Below the pieces are notes generated by a model that made no database searches, was not told the origin of the DNA, and saw only the letters and a list, made by a program, of their open reading frames with translations. A stretch of 8,070 bases of DNA from Bacillota bacterium. GTDB taxonomy: Bacteria > Bacillota > Desulfotomaculia > Desulfotomaculales > JAJYZD01. The stretch spans positions 1 through 8,070 of the forward strand of contig JAJYZD010000173.1 in NCBI GenBank assembly GCA_021800315.1, written 5' to 3'. Each line of letters starts with the position of its first letter. Position 1 is the first letter of the stretch. Of this stretch, positions 6,663 through 8,070 are shown piece after piece. The position numbers and the translations under genes were made by a program.

Positions 6663-6893
6663 GTGATCCTCGAATACTTCGTCTATGAGGATGCTTGCGC
6701 CGTCGAAGAGCTGGTCAACCGGACGGTCGCCGGATTGCAAGCGGCAGCCGGCCTGCCTCCGGCAGGAAAGACTGGCCGGATGTCGAAACTCTTCGCCAAC
6801 GCGACGGCGTCATCGTCCGGATTCGGGTTGGCGGTGCCGGGAACTCAGCCTGGGCGCCACAGGCGTTCCAACCGGCGGATAAGGGGCGGGGCG
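6663..6893 (+). pseudogene. possible frameshifted gene remnant, GC-rich
   Basis: The segment has the high third-position GC typical of coding sequence in this genome, but in two different frames. From 6663 the frame reading VILEYFVYEDACAVEELVNR looks coding to about 6750. From about 6775 the coding character moves to another frame, reading DGVIVRIRVGGAGNSAWAPQ until about 6875. The apparent switch falls at or after a perfect hairpin, CCTGCC/GGCAGG at 6752-6766, near which an insertion or deletion may have occurred. No start codon with a ribosome site is seen. I do not recognise the family. The first frame is continuous with the gene at 6894, so a longer fused product is an alternative, but the intervening residues look non-natural. 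Confidence 0.3.
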
Positions 6894-7373
6894 ATGAAAA
6901 TAGGTATAATTGGAAGCGATGTTATCCAAAAGAGTAAATTGGCCAGTATGTTAAGTAAAGCTTTGAAGACACCCCTTGTAAACAATAAAAAATTGCTTAT
7001 ATCTGACAGTATTGATGCCTTGTTGGAGAGCCTTGTACAGATTAATCGCGAAGAACGAGGGTGCCAGAGTTTTGTAACATACATTACCCCTTGCGATTGT
7101 TATGTTTATTACTTGTATGGTCTAACCAATGGAACCATAGATCGACAGGAAAAAGCAAGAGTCGACAACGCTTTTAGAAATGCCTGCCGGAGGCAACGGT
7201 ATGATTTAATGGTCCGTGTGCCGCCGCTAAGTAGTTTGCCGATGATACTTTATATGGAGAAATTGATCGAATGGAAGGTGTTGCCTTTGATAAAACAAGA
7301 AGTCTTTCTGCTTCACGGCAGCACCGATACGCAATTTCGGTTTGTAAATGAACACCTTGTTCCAACCGTCTGA
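6894..7373 (+). CDS. AAA_28-like protein with degenerate P-loop
   Basis: A 159-residue predicted cytoplasmic protein. It begins with a beta strand and loop, MKIGIIGSDVIQKSK, at the place of the GxxxxGK[ST] nucleotide-binding loop of NadR/AAA_28-type kinases, but the second glycine is gone. TYITPCDCYVYYLYG (about residues 62-76) sits where such proteins carry their DRSPxD-type motif, and YDLMVRVPP follows as the next characteristic strand, so the fold seems kept and nucleotide binding probably lost. AAGGGG at 6881-6886 is the ribosome site, 7 bases before ATG. The gene is clearly AT-rich, unlike everything around it, suggesting recent acquisition or a different history. It ends before a shared terminator. 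Family placement is by eye; function unknown. Confidence 0.65.
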   Translation: MKIGIIGSDVIQKSKLASMLSKALKTPLVNNKKLLISDSIDALLESLVQINREERGCQSFVTYITPCDCYVYYLYGLTNGTIDRQEKARVDNAFRNACRRQRYDLMVRVPPLSSLPMILYMEKLIEWKVLPLIKQEVFLLHGSTDTQFRFVNEHLVPTV

Positions 7374-7398
7374 ATATGACTTATTAACCGGAAAACAG

Positions 7399-7457
7399 CA
7401 GGCCATAGAGTTGATGTGCTCGGCGAACTTTCACCATCAAGTCAGCGGCCATGCCTG
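7399..7457 (+). other. nested inverted repeats downstream of the P-loop-less gene
   Basis: CAGGC (7399-7403) pairs with GCCTG (7453-7457), extended by AT pairs, and inside it TTGATG (7411-7416) pairs perfectly with CATCAA (7435-7440). GGCCAT also occurs twice (7401-7406, 7447-7452). On the plus strand this would be a folded 3' end ahead of the terminator. Confidence 0.35.
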
Positions 7458-7466
7458 GAGCACTGC

Positions 7467-7495
7467 AAAAAAACCGCCCCTCAGGCGGTTTTTTT
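7467..7495. terminator. bidirectional intrinsic terminator
   Basis: A 12-base-pair perfect stem: seven A plus CCGCC (7467-7478) against GGCGG plus seven T (7484-7495), loop CCTCA. The A- and T-runs make it effective in both directions. It lies between the ends of two converging genes, the plus-strand gene ending at 7373 and minus-strand arsC ending at 7520, and should stop both. Confidence 0.9.
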
Positions 7496-7519
7496 AAACT
7501 TCTTCTTGATTGGTCTACT

Positions 7520-7936
7520 TTACTCCTCTGTTTCCAGCAACGTCTTTACGCGATCCTTGATCTCGTCCCGAATAGCCCGGAACGTGGTCATGATGTCCTC
7601 CGGGGTACCGGTAGCCTTGACCGGATCGGGCAGCGCCCAGTGGATGCGCTTGACCTCAGGTGGAGTAAGAGGACAGCTTTCAGCGGCATCGCCGCAAAGG
7701 GTAACCACTACATCCGCGGATGCTAGCAATTGCGGGTCTAACGTCTTCGATGTATGACCCGAAATGTCCACTCCTGCCTCAGCCATGGCTTTCACCGCTA
7801 GTGGATTCAAGCCGGCCGGAGCGGTGCCCGCGCTGTACACGTCCCATTTGGCACCGGCCAGAGTACGGGCAAATCCTTCGGCCATCTGGCTACGGGCTGA
7901 GTTACCCGTACAAAGGAACACTATTTTCTTTGGCAA
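7520..7936 (-). CDS. arsC: arsenate reductase, thioredoxin-coupled type
   Basis: A 138-residue cytoplasmic enzyme of the low-molecular-weight phosphatase fold that reduces arsenate to arsenite with electrons from thioredoxin, as in Bacillus and Staphylococcus ArsC. The catalytic loop CTGNSARS starts at C9; the two relay cysteines are C81 and C88 in TLCGDAAESC; the DP loop is D104-P105. Alanine replaces the common non-catalytic cysteine in NSCRS. The TTG at 7936 gives the family-standard start, PKKIVFLCTGN, with AGGA 12 bases upstream; the frame stays open to 7966 in the repeat arm, where earlier TTG/GTG codons would add unlikely residues. The repeat arm ends 8 bases before this start, so the ribosome region is repeat-derived. 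No arsR or arsenite exporter is within the window. It converges on the terminator at 7467-7495. Confidence 0.93.
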   Translation of the reverse strand: MPKKIVFLCTGNSARSQMAEGFARTLAGAKWDVYSAGTAPAGLNPLAVKAMAEAGVDISGHTSKTLDPQLLASADVVVTLCGDAAESCPLTPPEVKRIHWALPDPVKATGTPEDIMTTFRAIRDEIKDRVKTLLETEE

Positions 7937-7943
7937 CCACGAC

Positions 7944-8042
7944 ACCGTTCCTAGCAACGTAAGCAAACCTTAGCATAGGCACTAATTACGCAGAGGGAGG
8001 GAGCCTTAGCGGAATGGCATAAGGCAGGACGCTTACACGTCG
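7944..8042 (-). repeat. right arm of 99-bp inverted repeat
   Basis: Reverse complement of 1-99 with one difference at 7995. Read on the minus strand it runs toward arsC and supplies the bases just upstream of its start, just as the left arm runs toward the iron operon leader. The 28 bases beyond it (8043-8070) hold nothing I can identify. Confidence 0.9.
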
Positions 8043-8070
8043 CCACCGCCATCCGCAGAGTCCTCCACCG

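Noticed and set aside
6457..6666. 69-codon frame and an overlapping 62-codon frame
   Set aside because: No ribosome sites and no coding-like composition.
7996..8070. tRNA-like outline: GGAGGG pairing with TCCTCC, a CCTT/AAGG arm, a CTTACA loop, and tRNA-like length
   Set aside because: The middle stem has only four pairs with a six-base loop, and there is no T arm or TTCRA sequence; the tail is CCG, not CCA.
8033..8070. Possible end of a minus-strand gene, reading VEDSADGGGDV then stop
   Set aside because: Only eleven full codons are visible and another frame is open longer, so it cannot be supported.
1..8070. CRISPR array, insertion sequence with transposase, or rRNA genes
   Set aside because: No spaced direct repeats, transposase motifs or rRNA sequence were seen on either strand.

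Overview
The window looks like chromosomal DNA from a moderately GC-rich Gram-positive bacterium, probably a Clostridia-type firmicute of the Peptococcaceae/Moorella/Desulfotomaculum sort. This rests on a lipobox-anchored binding protein, strong GGAGG-type ribosome sites, TTG/GTG start choices, a thioredoxin-type ArsC and a DsrE-like sulfur protein. The taxon is inferred from style, not from a marker gene.

Layout. Positions 1-99 and 7944-8042 are the two arms of an inverted repeat (98 of 99 bases identical, mismatch at 48/7995) enclosing nearly the whole window. Positions 100-702 have no convincing gene but are rich in structure: mutually exclusive hairpins near 288-342, a terminator-like stem at 460-489, three TTAACC boxes, and a likely promoter ending at 615. 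A tightly packed plus-strand operon follows: a lipoprotein ferric-iron-type binding protein (703-1770), a double-length permease (1751-3529), an ATPase (3526-4623), a membrane protein with two ExxE motifs recalling the FTR1 iron permease (4719-5474), and a 66-residue membrane protein (5474-5674). Junctions overlap by 20, 4 and 1 bases, with one 95-base gap before the ExxE protein.

A DsrE-like protein (5893-6228) follows as a separate unit. Positions 6229-6893 are a decayed or regulatory stretch with several hairpins, ending in a GC-rich segment that reads like a frameshifted gene remnant. At 6894 composition changes abruptly to AT-rich, and a 159-residue protein resembling an AAA_28-type P-loop protein with a destroyed nucleotide-binding loop runs to 7373. 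A bidirectional terminator at 7467-7495 separates it from a convergent minus-strand arsC (7520-7936), whose ribosome-binding region lies inside the right arm of the inverted repeat.

Working together. The five-gene operon reads as one metal, most likely iron, uptake unit: ABC importer plus an extra ExxE membrane partner. The DsrE protein and ArsC are separate sulfur/thiol-linked functions. The most unusual points are the inverted repeat whose arms read inward toward arsC on one side and the iron operon leader on the other, the structured leader, and the P-loop-less protein sitting at a composition boundary.
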